From: Pseudomonadota bacterium
GTDB lineage: Bacteria; Pseudomonadota; Alphaproteobacteria; Rhizobiales; Xanthobacteraceae
Reading direction: 5' to 3'
Length of the DNA stretch: 14,946 nucleotides
NCBI GenBank assembly: GCA_023404705.1
Contig: JAEYAU010000128.1
Coordinates: 1 to 14,946, forward strand
Every line of letters starts with the position of its first letter. The first letter of the stretch is position 1. The notes beneath the pieces were generated by a model, which was given only the letters and a program-made list of their open reading frames with translations, did no database searches and was not told the origin of the DNA. A program made the position numbers and the translations under genes. Shown piece after piece: positions 6,823 to 14,072 of this stretch.

Positions 6823-8405
6823 TAGAACAAGCTCCCCTGCCCTTCAGGCGGCGTGCGCACCCGCGGCTTGCGCGGCGGCGGTTTGAGCGCGCGCCCGTCG
6901 GTCGCCACCACGCCGACATGACCGTCGGTAAATTCGATGTCGAGCGCCTGCCCCGTGGCGACGGCTGTGGCGGTGCGCACCGGCTTGCCGGCCGCGCGCA
7001 CGAGCGCGAAGCCGCGCGCGAGCACACCCTGGTAGGAGAGCGCGCCGAGCAGTTGCACCATGCGATCGAGGCGCGTGTCGCGCCGCTCGATGATGGCGCG
7101 CGTCGCCCGGCTCGCGCGCTCGAACAGGGCTGCGATACGCTCGCGGTCGCGGTGGATCACCTGGCGATGCGCCGCGGTGTTGGCGCGCAGTGCGGTCGCG
7201 AGCCGGCCCGAAACCACAACAAGGCGTTCGCGCCGGCGCTCGCTCTGCACGCGGGTGCACTGGCGCATCCGGCCCGCGAAATTGTTGATGCGCTCATGCT
7301 CGCTGCGCACGCGGTTGCGCAGCACCATGGGCGTGAGCCGTGCGGCGCAGCGCGAGAAGTCCGTGTGATGGCTCTGCGCATTGGCCCGCAGCGCGCGCGG
7401 CAGGCGCTCGGCGAGGCTGTCGAGCTTCTGACGCGGTTGCGCGAGCAGCGCATCGGCGCTCGGCAGCGCGCGGGCGGCGGAACGCAATTCGGTGCGGCGC
7501 GATTCCATGCCGCGCCGCCAGCAGCCGAGTTGGCGGCGCGCGAGGCCGTCGATCTGCAGGATCAGCTCGGAGCGCACCGGCACCGCGATCTCGGCGGCCG
7601 CGGTCGGCGTCGGCGCGCGCTTGTCGGCCGCGAAGTCGATCAGCGTCACGTCGGTCTCGTGGCCGACCGCGGAGATCAGCGGAATCATGCTGCCGGCCGC
7701 GGCGCGCACGACGATCTCCTCGTTGAAGGACCAGAGATCCTCGAGCGAGCCGCCGCCGCGCGCGACGATCAGCAGATCGGGGCGCGGAATCGGTCCGCGC
7801 TCGGGCAGCGCGTTGAAGCCGTTGATCGCGGCCGCGACCTCGGCGGCCGAGCCCTCGCCCTGCACGCGCACGGGCCACACCAGCACGCGGCGCGGAAAGC
7901 GGTCCGCGAGACGATGCAGGATGTCGCGAATGACGGCGCCGGTCGGCGAGGTGATGACGCCGATCACGTCGGGCAAGTACGGCAGCAGCTGCTTGCGCGC
8001 CTCGTCGAACAGGCCTTCGGCGCTAAGCTTCTTCTTGCGCTCCTCGAGCAGCGCCATCAGCGCCCCGACGCCCGCGGGCTCGAGCGACTCGATGACGATC
8101 TGATAGGAGGAGCGGCCCGGATAGGTCGTGAGCCGGCCGACCGCGATCACCTCGAGCCCCTCCTCGGGCTTGAAGCGCATGCGGGCAAAGTTGCCCTTCC
8201 AGACCACGGCGTCGATCTTGGCGCTCTCGTCCTTGAGCGCGAAGTAGCAGTGGCCCGACGCCGCTGCCCCGCGAAAACCCGAGATCTCGCCGCGCACGCG
8301 CACGAAGCCGTAGGCGTCCTCGACGGTCTTCTTCAGCGCCGCCGAGAGCTCCGAGACGGTCCATTCCGGGATGTTGATGCGCGACTCGTTCATGGCGCGG
8401 AACAT
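6822..8405 (-). CDS. xseA: Exodeoxyribonuclease VII large subunit
   Basis: A 527-residue XseA, the catalytic subunit of ExoVII, which with several XseB subunits degrades single-stranded DNA. Residues 15-110 form the OB-fold (VRGEISGFR, SGHCYFALKDE). The catalytic domain follows with GVITSPTGAVIRDI (149-162), ARGGGSLEDLWSFNEE (215-230) and AVGHETDVTLIDFAADKRAPTPTAAAE (246-272). A long Arg/Gln-rich helical region from about 280 to 440 is the usual coiled-coil that carries XseB, and residues from about 445 form the C-terminal segment. The ATG at 8405 (Met1) and the ATG at 8393 (Met5) are both possible; neither has a clear Shine-Dalgarno sequence. No xseB lies in the window. Confidence 0.96.
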   Translation of the reverse strand: MFRAMNESRINIPEWTVSELSAALKKTVEDAYGFVRVRGEISGFRGAAASGHCYFALKDESAKIDAVVWKGNFARMRFKPEEGLEVIAVGRLTTYPGRSSYQIVIESLEPAGVGALMALLEERKKKLSAEGLFDEARKQLLPYLPDVIGVITSPTGAVIRDILHRLADRFPRRVLVWPVRVQGEGSAAEVAAAINGFNALPERGPIPRPDLLIVARGGGSLEDLWSFNEEIVVRAAAGSMIPLISAVGHETDVTLIDFAADKRAPTPTAAAEIAVPVRSELILQIDGLARRQLGCWRRGMESRRTELRSAARALPSADALLAQPRQKLDSLAERLPRALRANAQSHHTDFSRCAARLTPMVLRNRVRSEHERINNFAGRMRQCTRVQSERRRERLVVVSGRLATALRANTAAHRQVIHRDRERIAALFERASRATRAIIERRDTRLDRMVQLLGALSYQGVLARGFALVRAAGKPVRTATAVATGQALDIEFTDGHVGVVATDGRALKPPPRKPRVRTPPEGQGSLF

Positions 8406-8538
8406 ATGGAAAACGGCCGCGGCATGCCAGCCCGGGACGGCGCGGCGGCGAAACGGTTGTTAAACGCCGGAAAACGGGAGGCTGACGCTAACGGCGCTTC
8501 AACCATGCGGTGGTACAAGCGGACGAGAGACGACCGCC
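8406..8538. promoter_or_regulatory. Divergent intergenic region between xseA and the zinc-ribbon gene
   Basis: These 133 bases separate two divergently read genes, so promoters for both are expected here. An imperfect inverted repeat is visible: GGTTG (8455-8459) with CAACC (8500-8504), and CGCCG (8465-8469) with CGGCG (8492-8496). A nine-base direct repeat GGAAAACGG occurs near 8408 and 8469. I cannot recognise a consensus sigma-70 promoter. GAGAGA at 8525-8530 probably serves as the ribosome binding site of the downstream gene. Confidence 0.4.
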
Positions 8539-8775
8539 ATGACGGACACGATCGACAACGTCAAAGTGCGCGTGCGCTGCCCCGACTGCCGCACCACCTT
8601 CCGCGAGCGGATCCAGCGCGTGGTCCACGGCGACCGCGTGGTCTGCCCCGGCTGCCACGGCGAGATGCGCTTTCACGGCATCGGCCATATGCACGCGCAC
8701 GACGATCCGGCGCACTACATCCACCACGTGGAAGGGCGCACCTGCCACCCGCATTTCCGGCGCAGCGAGGATTGA
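8539..8775 (+). CDS. Small His-rich protein with a zinc-ribbon-like CxxC pair
   Basis: A 78-residue protein not assigned to a named family by me. Two CxxC knuckles, CPDC (14-17) and CPGC (36-39), are spaced like an MJ0042-type zinc ribbon (CPxC, a Thr-Phe pair, about 15 residues, CxxC). A His-rich segment follows, with HGIGHMHAHDD and HYIHHVEGRTCHPH, plus a fifth Cys. The Cys pairs and His cluster suggest binding of one or two metal ions. There is no signal peptide or membrane segment. GAGAGA lies eight bases before the ATG at 8539. It has its own upstream region, diverges from xseA and precedes purD by 78 bases. A regulatory or metal-handling role is conceivable, but nothing in the sequence shows which. 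Confidence 0.75.
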   Translation: MTDTIDNVKVRVRCPDCRTTFRERIQRVVHGDRVVCPGCHGEMRFHGIGHMHAHDDPAHYIHHVEGRTCHPHFRRSED

Positions 8776-8776
8776 G

Positions 8777-8792
8777 GCGGCCGCGCGGCCGC
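8777..8792. repeat. Perfect 16-base GC palindrome
   Basis: GCGGCCGCGCGGCCGC is a perfect palindrome made of two head-to-tail copies of GCGGCCGC (8777-8784 and 8785-8792). It lies directly after the zinc-ribbon gene. A further GGCCGCC at 8805-8811 can pair with GGCGGCC at 8776-8782. There is no T-tract, so termination would not be classical. Confidence 0.6.
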
Positions 8793-8853
8793 ACTTGTCG
8801 ATAAGGCCGCCCCACCCCTTGCCTCCGGCGTGCGCGACCGGTACCGACGCGGC

Positions 8854-10131
8854 ATGAACATCCTCGTCCTCGGCTCGGGCGGGCGCGAGCATGCGCTCTG
8901 CTGGAAGATCGCGGGGAGCCCGCTGGTCACACGGCTCTGGTGCGCACCGGGCAATGCCGGGATCGCGCAGGACGCCGAGTGCGTCGCGCTCGACATCACG
9001 GACCATGCGGCGGTGATCGGCTTCTGCCGCGAGCAGAAGATCGACTTCGTCGTGGTCGGTCCGGAGGGACCGCTGGTCGCCGGGATCGTCGACGATCTCG
9101 AGGTCGCGGGCATCAAGGCGTTCGGGCCGAGCGCGGCCGCGGCGCGGCTCGAAGGCTCGAAGGGCTTCACGCGCGATCTCTGCAAGCAGTATAGCATTCC
9201 GAGCCCGGCATACGAGCGCTTCACGGCGGCTGACGCCGCGAAGGCCTATATCCGCGGACGCGGCGCGCCGATCGTCGTGAAGCTCGACGGGCTCGCGGCC
9301 GGCAAGGGCGTGGTCGTCGCCGAGTCCGTGGCGGAGGCCGAGGCCGCGGTCGACAGCCTGCTCAAGGAGCCGGGTGCCGAGCTGGTGATCGAGGACTTCC
9401 TCGACGGCGAGGAGGCCTCCTTCTTCGCGCTGGTGGATGGCGACACCGCGATCCCGTTCGCGTCCGCGCAGGACCACAAACGCGTGGGTGACGGCGACCA
9501 GGGACCGAATACCGGCGGCATGGGTGCCTACTCGCCGGCGCCGATCATGAGCGCCGACATGACCCGGCGCGTGATGGCCGAGATCATCGAGCCGACCGTG
9601 CGCGCGATGAAAGAGATGGGCTGTCCGTTCAAAGGCGTGCTCTTCGCGGGCCTGATGATCGGCGCCAAGGGGCCGCAACTTATTGAGTATAATACGAGAT
9701 TTGGCGACCCTGAGTGTCAGGTCATGATGCTGCGGCTGATGTCGGACCTGCTGCCGGCGCTGATCGCCTCGCGCGACGGGATGTTGAAGAGCTTCGATCT
9801 GCGTTGGTATCGCGAGGTCGCGCTCACGGTGGTAATGGCCGCGAAAGGCTATCCGGGCAGCTATCAGAAGGGCACCGAGATCCAGGGGCTCAGCGAGGCC
9901 GCGGCGCTCGAGCATGTGGAGATATTCCATGCGGGCACGAACGCCGAGGGCGACCGCATTCTCGCGAGCGGCGGGCGCGTGTTGAACGTGTGCGGGCTCG
10001 GCCGCTCGGTCGCGGAGGCGCAGCGCTTCGCCTATGCGGCGGTGGACAAAGTCCGCTGGCCGCAGGGCTTCTGCCGCCGCGACATCGGCTGGCGCGCGAT
10101 CGCGCGCGAGCAGGCGCCAGCGGAGAGCTGA
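8854..10131 (+). CDS. purD: Phosphoribosylamine-glycine ligase
   Basis: A 425-residue PurD (GAR synthetase), an ATP-grasp enzyme that joins glycine to 5-phosphoribosylamine in the second step of de novo purine synthesis in the cytoplasm. The N-terminal fold opens MNILVLGSGGREHALCW (GSGGREHA at 7-14). Further hallmarks are the FGPSAAAARLEGSKGF segment, the VVKLDGLAAGKGVVV ATP-grasp strand, PNTGGMGAYSPAP, and the metal-binding LIEYNTRFGDPECQ. I chose ATG 8854 because PurD begins just before the GSGGREHA motif; an in-frame start at 8830 adds eight charged residues. No clear Shine-Dalgarno sequence is visible. Codons 274-287 are strikingly AT-rich (CTT, ATT, TAT, AAT, AGA, TTT, CCT, TGT). The dehalogenase gene starts one base after the stop. 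Confidence 0.97.
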   Translation: MNILVLGSGGREHALCWKIAGSPLVTRLWCAPGNAGIAQDAECVALDITDHAAVIGFCREQKIDFVVVGPEGPLVAGIVDDLEVAGIKAFGPSAAAARLEGSKGFTRDLCKQYSIPSPAYERFTAADAAKAYIRGRGAPIVVKLDGLAAGKGVVVAESVAEAEAAVDSLLKEPGAELVIEDFLDGEEASFFALVDGDTAIPFASAQDHKRVGDGDQGPNTGGMGAYSPAPIMSADMTRRVMAEIIEPTVRAMKEMGCPFKGVLFAGLMIGAKGPQLIEYNTRFGDPECQVMMLRLMSDLLPALIASRDGMLKSFDLRWYREVALTVVMAAKGYPGSYQKGTEIQGLSEAAALEHVEIFHAGTNAEGDRILASGGRVLNVCGLGRSVAEAQRFAYAAVDKVRWPQGFCRRDIGWRAIAREQAPAES

Positions 10132-10132
10132 G

Positions 10133-11035
10133 ATGGCGGACCTCGCAGATCTCTATCCCGGCTACGCCTCGCACTGGATCGACACATCGGCCGGCAAGCT
10201 GTTCGCGCGCTCGGGCGGCAAGGGACTGCCCCTGCTGCTGCTGCACGGCTACGCGCAGACCAATGTGATGTGGCACAAGGTGGCGCCGGCGCTCGCCGAG
10301 CACTTCACGCTGATCATCCCGGACCTGCCGGGCTATGGCTGGTCCGAGGTGCCGCGCGCCGACGCGCAGCACGAGCCCTACTCCAAGCGCGCCATGGCGA
10401 AGGCCATGGTCGAGCTGATGGAAGCGCTCGGCCATGTGCAATTCCATCTCGCAGGCCATGATCGCGGCGGGCGCGTCGCCTATCGGCTGGCGCTCGATCA
10501 TCCCGGACGCGTCGAGCAGCTCGCGGTGCTCGACATCGTGCCGACCTACGCGATGTGGCACGGCATGGACCGCAAGCTCGCGATGCGCGTGTGGCACTGG
10601 ACCTTCCTGGCGCAGCCCTATCCGATGCCGGAGGCGCTGATCGGCAAGGACCCGGTCGGCTATATCGACCGCAAGATGGCGAGCTGGACCAAGGCGAAGG
10701 ATCTGTCCGGCTTCGATCCGCGCGCACTCGCGCACTACCACGCGTTCTTCTCCGATCCGCTGCGCATCCGCGCGACCTGCGAGGATTATCGCGCCGGCTA
10801 CACCCGGGATCTCGAGAACGACGAGGTGGACCGCGCCGCGGGAAAAAAGATCACGTGCCCTGTGTTCGCGCTCTGGGGCGCGACCGGCATTCCCAGCGAG
10901 ACCTCGGGGCCGCTCGCGATCTGGCAGGAGTGGGCGACCAATGTGAGCGGCAAGGCGATCGACTCTGGCCACTTCGTCGCCGAAGAGAATCCGGACGCGA
11001 CCGCGGCCGCGCTGATCGAGTTCTTCACGGCATGA
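10133..11035 (+). CDS. Alpha/beta hydrolase, fluoroacetate dehalogenase type
   Basis: A 300-residue alpha/beta hydrolase closely resembling the fluoroacetate dehalogenase of Rhodopseudomonas palustris (RPA1163) as I remember it. That enzyme breaks the C-F bond through an aspartyl ester. Every active-site residue falls at the same number: nucleophile Asp110 and carboxylate-binding Arg111 and Arg114 in GHDRGGR, Asp134 in VLDI, halide-pocket His155 and Trp156 in VWHWTF, Tyr219 in EDYRAG, and His280 in DSGHF. The oxyanion-side HGYAQT (38-43) is also present. There is no signal peptide. It starts one base after the purD stop and overlaps the GNAT gene by four bases, so the three are probably co-transcribed. 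The natural substrate may be another short 2-haloacid or an ester; the residue set supports defluorination most strongly. Confidence 0.88.
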   Translation: MADLADLYPGYASHWIDTSAGKLFARSGGKGLPLLLLHGYAQTNVMWHKVAPALAEHFTLIIPDLPGYGWSEVPRADAQHEPYSKRAMAKAMVELMEALGHVQFHLAGHDRGGRVAYRLALDHPGRVEQLAVLDIVPTYAMWHGMDRKLAMRVWHWTFLAQPYPMPEALIGKDPVGYIDRKMASWTKAKDLSGFDPRALAHYHAFFSDPLRIRATCEDYRAGYTRDLENDEVDRAAGKKITCPVFALWGATGIPSETSGPLAIWQEWATNVSGKAIDSGHFVAEENPDATAAALIEFFTA

Positions 11036-11487
11036 GCGATCTGGTCCTGCGCGACGCGCGGCGCGAGGAGGTGCCGCTGATCATCGGCATGCTGGCGGAC
11101 GACGCGCTCGGCGCGGCACGCGAGCGGCTCGACGAACCGCAGATCTATCTCGATGCTTTCGACCGCCTCGCGGCCGATCCGAACAACCGGCTGCTCGTCG
11201 CCGAGCAGGACGGCGAGATCGTCGGCACGCTGCAGCTCACCTTCCTGCACGGCCTCTCGCGCCAGGGCGCCACGCGCGCGCTGATCGAAGCGGTGCGCGT
11301 GAACGCACCATGGCGCGGCAAGGGCGTCGGCCGCCGCATGATCGAGGCCGCGATCGACATGGCGCGTGAAGAAGGTTGCGCCATGGTGCAGCTCACTACC
11401 GACAAGAGCCGCAAGGACGCACACCGCTTCTACGAGTCGCTCGGCTTCGTCGCCTCGCACGAAGGCATGAAGCTCAGCCTGCGGTGA
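11032..11487 (+). CDS. GNAT family N-acetyltransferase
   Basis: A 151-residue single-domain GNAT protein that transfers an acetyl group from acetyl-CoA to an unknown acceptor. The acetyl-CoA pyrophosphate-binding motif A is VRVNAPWRGKGVGRRMIEAAI (88-108), with the RxxGxG core at 95-100. The C-terminal block DKSRKDAHRFYESLGFVASHEGM (124-146) is the usual motif B region. The N-terminal half is substrate-specific and not recognisable to me. The ATG overlaps the dehalogenase stop as ATGA, which indicates translational coupling. Acetylation of a dehalogenase product is only a guess from position. Confidence 0.9.
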   Translation: MSDLVLRDARREEVPLIIGMLADDALGAARERLDEPQIYLDAFDRLAADPNNRLLVAEQDGEIVGTLQLTFLHGLSRQGATRALIEAVRVNAPWRGKGVGRRMIEAAIDMAREEGCAMVQLTTDKSRKDAHRFYESLGFVASHEGMKLSLR

Positions 11488-11574
11488 CCTGCCAAGGCAT
11501 TGCACATCCGTCGGCTTTCGCCTTTTATGGAGAAGCCGGGCGCACCGGGCCACCAAGGACACGCACGACACCTC

Positions 11575-12651
11575 ATGGATCGACAGACCGCCTATTCGGG
11601 GACGAAGGACGTCGCCGCACCGCTGCGTTTCGATGTGGCGCGCCTCGAGGAATATCTGGCTCAGAACGTGCCGGGCTTCGCGGGGCCGCTGGAGGTGCGG
11701 CAGTTCCGCGGCGGACAGTCGAACCCGACCTACATGCTGGTGACGCCGGCGCGGCGTTACGTGCTGCGGCGCAAGCCGCCCGGCAAGCTGCTGCCCTCCG
11801 CGCATGCGGTGGACCGCGAGTTCCGCGCGATCAGCGCGCTCCACAAGCAGGGCTTTCCGGTGGCCGAGCCGGTGCTCTATTGCCCGGACGAGAGCGTCGT
11901 CGGCACGCCGTTCTATGTGATGGGCTTCGTCGAGGGGCGCGTGTTCTGGAATCCGGACATGCCGGGCTCGAATCCGAGCGAGCGCGCCGCGATCTATGAC
12001 GCGATGAACGCGACGCTGGCGCGGTTGCACAATTTCGAGCCGGCGCAGATCGGGCTTGCCGACTACGGCAAGGGCGAGAACTACGTGGCGCGGCAGACCG
12101 AGCGCTGGTCGAAGCAGTATCGCGCCTCGGAGACCGAGAAGATCGAGGACATGGAGCGGCTGATGGAATGGCTGCCGGCGAACCTGCCGCCGGCCGGCCC
12201 CGTGCGTGTGGTGCACGGCGACTATCGGCTCGACAACATGATCATCGCGGCGGACGAGCCCAAGGTCATCGCGGTGCTCGACTGGGAGCTCTCGACGCTG
12301 GGCGATCCCCTCGCGGATTTCAGCTATCACCTGATGCAGTGGCACATGCCGACCATGGAATCGAGCGCCGGCACCGGCTCGCTGGTCGGCTGCGATCTTG
12401 CGGCGCTCGGCCTTCCGTCGCTCGCCGCCTACGCGGACGCCTATGTGGCGCGCACCGGGCTCGATCCGCGGCCGCATATGCCGTTCTATCTCGCCTACAA
12501 CTTCTTCCGACTCGCCGCGATCCTGCAAGGCATCGTCGGCCGCGTACGCGACGGCACCGCCACCAACGAGAACGCGCCGGCGCGCGCGCAGATGGTGCGA
12601 CCGCTCGCCGCCAAGGCCTGGGAGTTCGCGCGCGAGGCCGGAGCGCGCTGA
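11575..12651 (+). CDS. APH-fold phosphotransferase of the ACAD10/11 type
   Basis: A 358-residue kinase of the aminoglycoside-phosphotransferase fold. The nucleotide-binding half has FRGGQSNPTY (44-53), YVLRRKPPG with the likely ATP-binding Lys67, and VDREF with Glu82. The catalytic loop is HGDYRLDN (214-221, Asp216 and Asn221) and the metal-binding segment is LDWELSTLGDP (235-245). The RRKPPGKLLPSAHAVDREF stretch is typical of homologues of the kinase domain of ACAD10/ACAD11, which phosphorylate 4-hydroxyacyl-CoAs so that the hydroxyl can be removed. No acyl-CoA dehydrogenase gene lies next to it. The start is uncertain: ATG 11575 gives a family-like N-terminus, with a distant AAGGA (11555-11559); in-frame ATG 11527 and TTG 11500 would add low-complexity sequence. 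An aminoglycoside substrate is unlikely. Confidence 0.88.
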   Translation: MDRQTAYSGTKDVAAPLRFDVARLEEYLAQNVPGFAGPLEVRQFRGGQSNPTYMLVTPARRYVLRRKPPGKLLPSAHAVDREFRAISALHKQGFPVAEPVLYCPDESVVGTPFYVMGFVEGRVFWNPDMPGSNPSERAAIYDAMNATLARLHNFEPAQIGLADYGKGENYVARQTERWSKQYRASETEKIEDMERLMEWLPANLPPAGPVRVVHGDYRLDNMIIAADEPKVIAVLDWELSTLGDPLADFSYHLMQWHMPTMESSAGTGSLVGCDLAALGLPSLAAYADAYVARTGLDPRPHMPFYLAYNFFRLAAILQGIVGRVRDGTATNENAPARAQMVRPLAAKAWEFAREAGAR

Positions 12652-12653
12652 CC

Positions 12654-13493
12654 ATGGCCGCGCCGCGGCCCGCCAAGAGCTTCGCGCTCGCGCTCGGCGG
12701 CGGTGGCGCGCGCTCGCTGGCGCAGATCGCGGTGATCGAAGCGCTCGACGAAATGGGGGTGAAGCCGGTCGCGATCGCGGGCGCCTCGATGGGCGCGCTG
12801 ATCGGCGCCGCCTATGCGGCCGGCATGACGGGCCGCGCCATCCGCCGTCACGTGATCGCGCTTGCGCACAATCGCGGTGACACGATCGCGCGGCTGATGG
12901 CGGCGCGCATCGGCCGGCTCACGGATCTGTGGCCGACCGCGCTCGGCAATCCGCTGCTGATGGACGGCGAGAAGCTCGCGGCTTCGTTCCTGCCCGCCGA
13001 GCTGCCCGAGCGCTTCGAGGAGCTCGGCATTCCGCTCTGCGTGGTCGCGACGGATCTGCACGGACGCACGGAAGCGTCGTTCGCCGAAGGGCCGCTGCGC
13101 CAGGCGCTTGCGGCCTCGATGGCGGTCCCGGGGCTGATCCGGCCGGTGCAGATCGGCGAGCGCGTCTGCGTCGACGGCGCCGCGGTCAATCCCCTGCCCT
13201 TCGACCTGCTGCACGGGCGCGCCGACGTGGTGGTCGCGATCGACTCCTCGGCCGGTCCGCTCGATGCCGGCGTCGTCCCGGATCCGTTCGAGTGCGTGTT
13301 CGCGACCATCACGACCATCGGCCAGACGGTGCTCGCCCACAAGCTCGCAAAGCGAGCACCCGAGCTGGTGATCCGGCCGAACATCGGCATCTTCCGTCTC
13401 CTCGACATCCTGCAGGCGAGCGCGATCTTGCGCGCGGCCGAGCCCGTGAAGGCGGAGGTGAAGGAGCGGTTGGGCGCGTTGTTGGGAATGTAG
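12654..13493 (+). CDS. Patatin-like phospholipase (RssA type)
   Basis: A 279-residue patatin-family serine hydrolase that would cleave acyl chains from lipids. The Ser-Asp dyad is visible: GASMG (43-47, Ser45) and VDGAAVNPLP with Asp174. The glycine-rich oxyanion loop reads GGGGARSLAQ (15-24); the common form is GGGxRG with a following LAH, so Gly21 is replaced by Ser and His24 by Gln. There is no signal peptide, so it is probably cytoplasmic. The ATG lies two bases after the kinase stop, with GGAG at 12640-12643. The TAG stop (13491-13493) lies entirely inside the left arm of the repeat at 13490-13618, so the repeat may have set the C-terminus. Confidence 0.9.
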   Translation: MAAPRPAKSFALALGGGGARSLAQIAVIEALDEMGVKPVAIAGASMGALIGAAYAAGMTGRAIRRHVIALAHNRGDTIARLMAARIGRLTDLWPTALGNPLLMDGEKLAASFLPAELPERFEELGIPLCVVATDLHGRTEASFAEGPLRQALAASMAVPGLIRPVQIGERVCVDGAAVNPLPFDLLHGRADVVVAIDSSAGPLDAGVVPDPFECVFATITTIGQTVLAHKLAKRAPELVIRPNIGIFRLLDILQASAILRAAEPVKAEVKERLGALLGM

Positions 13494-13618
13494 GGTGTGC
13501 TCGGCGGCTCCGTTGCTTGTCGTTATCACGACGCCGAACCGCCGAGCGCACGCGTGCGCTCAGCGCGATTGAAATCATTGCCCGACTGAATGACCTCGGC
13601 GCGCTGAGCACACCCTAC
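13490..13618. repeat. Compound palindromic repeat between patatin and tadA genes
   Basis: The flanks GTAGGGTGTGCTC (13490-13502) and 13606-13618 are perfect 13-base inverted repeats. Inside, CTCGGCGG (13500-13507) pairs with 13539-13546, and CTCAGCGCG (13559-13567) pairs with 13600-13608. Between them lies an exact 18-base palindrome, GAGCGCACGCGTGCGCTC (13544-13561). Elements bounded by GTAGGGTG...CACCCTAC are, from memory, common in Bradyrhizobium-like genomes. It contains the patatin stop codon and ends seven bases before the tadA stop, so it may also act as a two-way transcription barrier for these convergent genes. Confidence 0.82.
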
Positions 13619-13625
13619 GGCGCTT

Positions 13626-14072
13626 CTACCGACGCGCGCGAAAGAAATCCCTGAGCAGGGTCGCGGAGTCGCTTTCACCGAAGCCGCCCTCGACCTCGGG
13701 CCGGTGGTGGCAGGTCGGCGCCGCGAAGAAGCGCACGCCGTTCTCGACCGCACCGCCCTTCGGATCGCGCGCGCCGAAATACAAGCGGCGGATGCGCGCG
13801 AAGGAGATCGCGCCCGCGCACATGGTGCACGGCTCGAGCGTCACGTAGAGATCGCAGTCGACCAGGCGCTCGGAGCCGAGCGCCCGGGCGGCGGCGCGGA
13901 TCGCCAGCAGCTCGGCATGGGCCGTCGGATCGCGGTCGGCGATCGTCCGGTTCCCGGCGCGCGCCAGGACGGCGCCGTCGCGCACCACTACGGCGCCGAC
14001 CGGCACCTCGCCGGCCTCCCCCGCGGCACGCGCCTCGGCAAGCGCCAGCTCCATGAACGAATTCACCGTCAC
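13626..14072 (-). CDS. tadA: tRNA adenosine(34) deaminase
   Basis: A 148-residue TadA that converts A34 to inosine in the anticodon of tRNA-Arg(ACG). The zinc and catalytic signatures are TAHAE (50-54, His52 and catalytic Glu54) and PCTMCAGAI (81-89, Cys82 and Cys85). GARDPKGGAVEN (100-111) follows, as in other bacterial TadA proteins. I chose the GTG at 14072, giving MTVNSFMELALAEARAAG, because AAAGGCGGA (minus strand, 14081-14089) lies eight bases upstream and the N-terminus then aligns with remembered homologues beginning MTxxSFMDLAL. ATGs at 14054 and 14126 are alternatives. The gene is convergent with the patatin gene and divergent from the pseudouridine synthase gene 59 bases away. Confidence 0.93.
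   Translation of the reverse strand: MTVNSFMELALAEARAAGEAGEVPVGAVVVRDGAVLARAGNRTIADRDPTAHAELLAIRAAARALGSERLVDCDLYVTLEPCTMCAGAISFARIRRLYFGARDPKGGAVENGVRFFAAPTCHHRPEVEGGFGESDSATLLRDFFRARR

Noticed and set aside
6654..8804. A 716-codon open frame on the + strand opposite xseA
   Set aside because: It is antisense to the well-supported xseA, is full of Arg, Ala and His as expected from the reverse of GC-rich codons, and shows no domain.
9688..9693. TATAAT within purD as an internal promoter
   Set aside because: No -35 element at the right distance. The codon patch is reported, but a promoter is not called.
11575..12651. Aminoglycoside resistance gene
   Set aside because: The fold is shared, but the RRKPPGKLLPSAHAVDREF segment and overall pattern fit the ACAD10/11-type kinase group rather than resistance enzymes.
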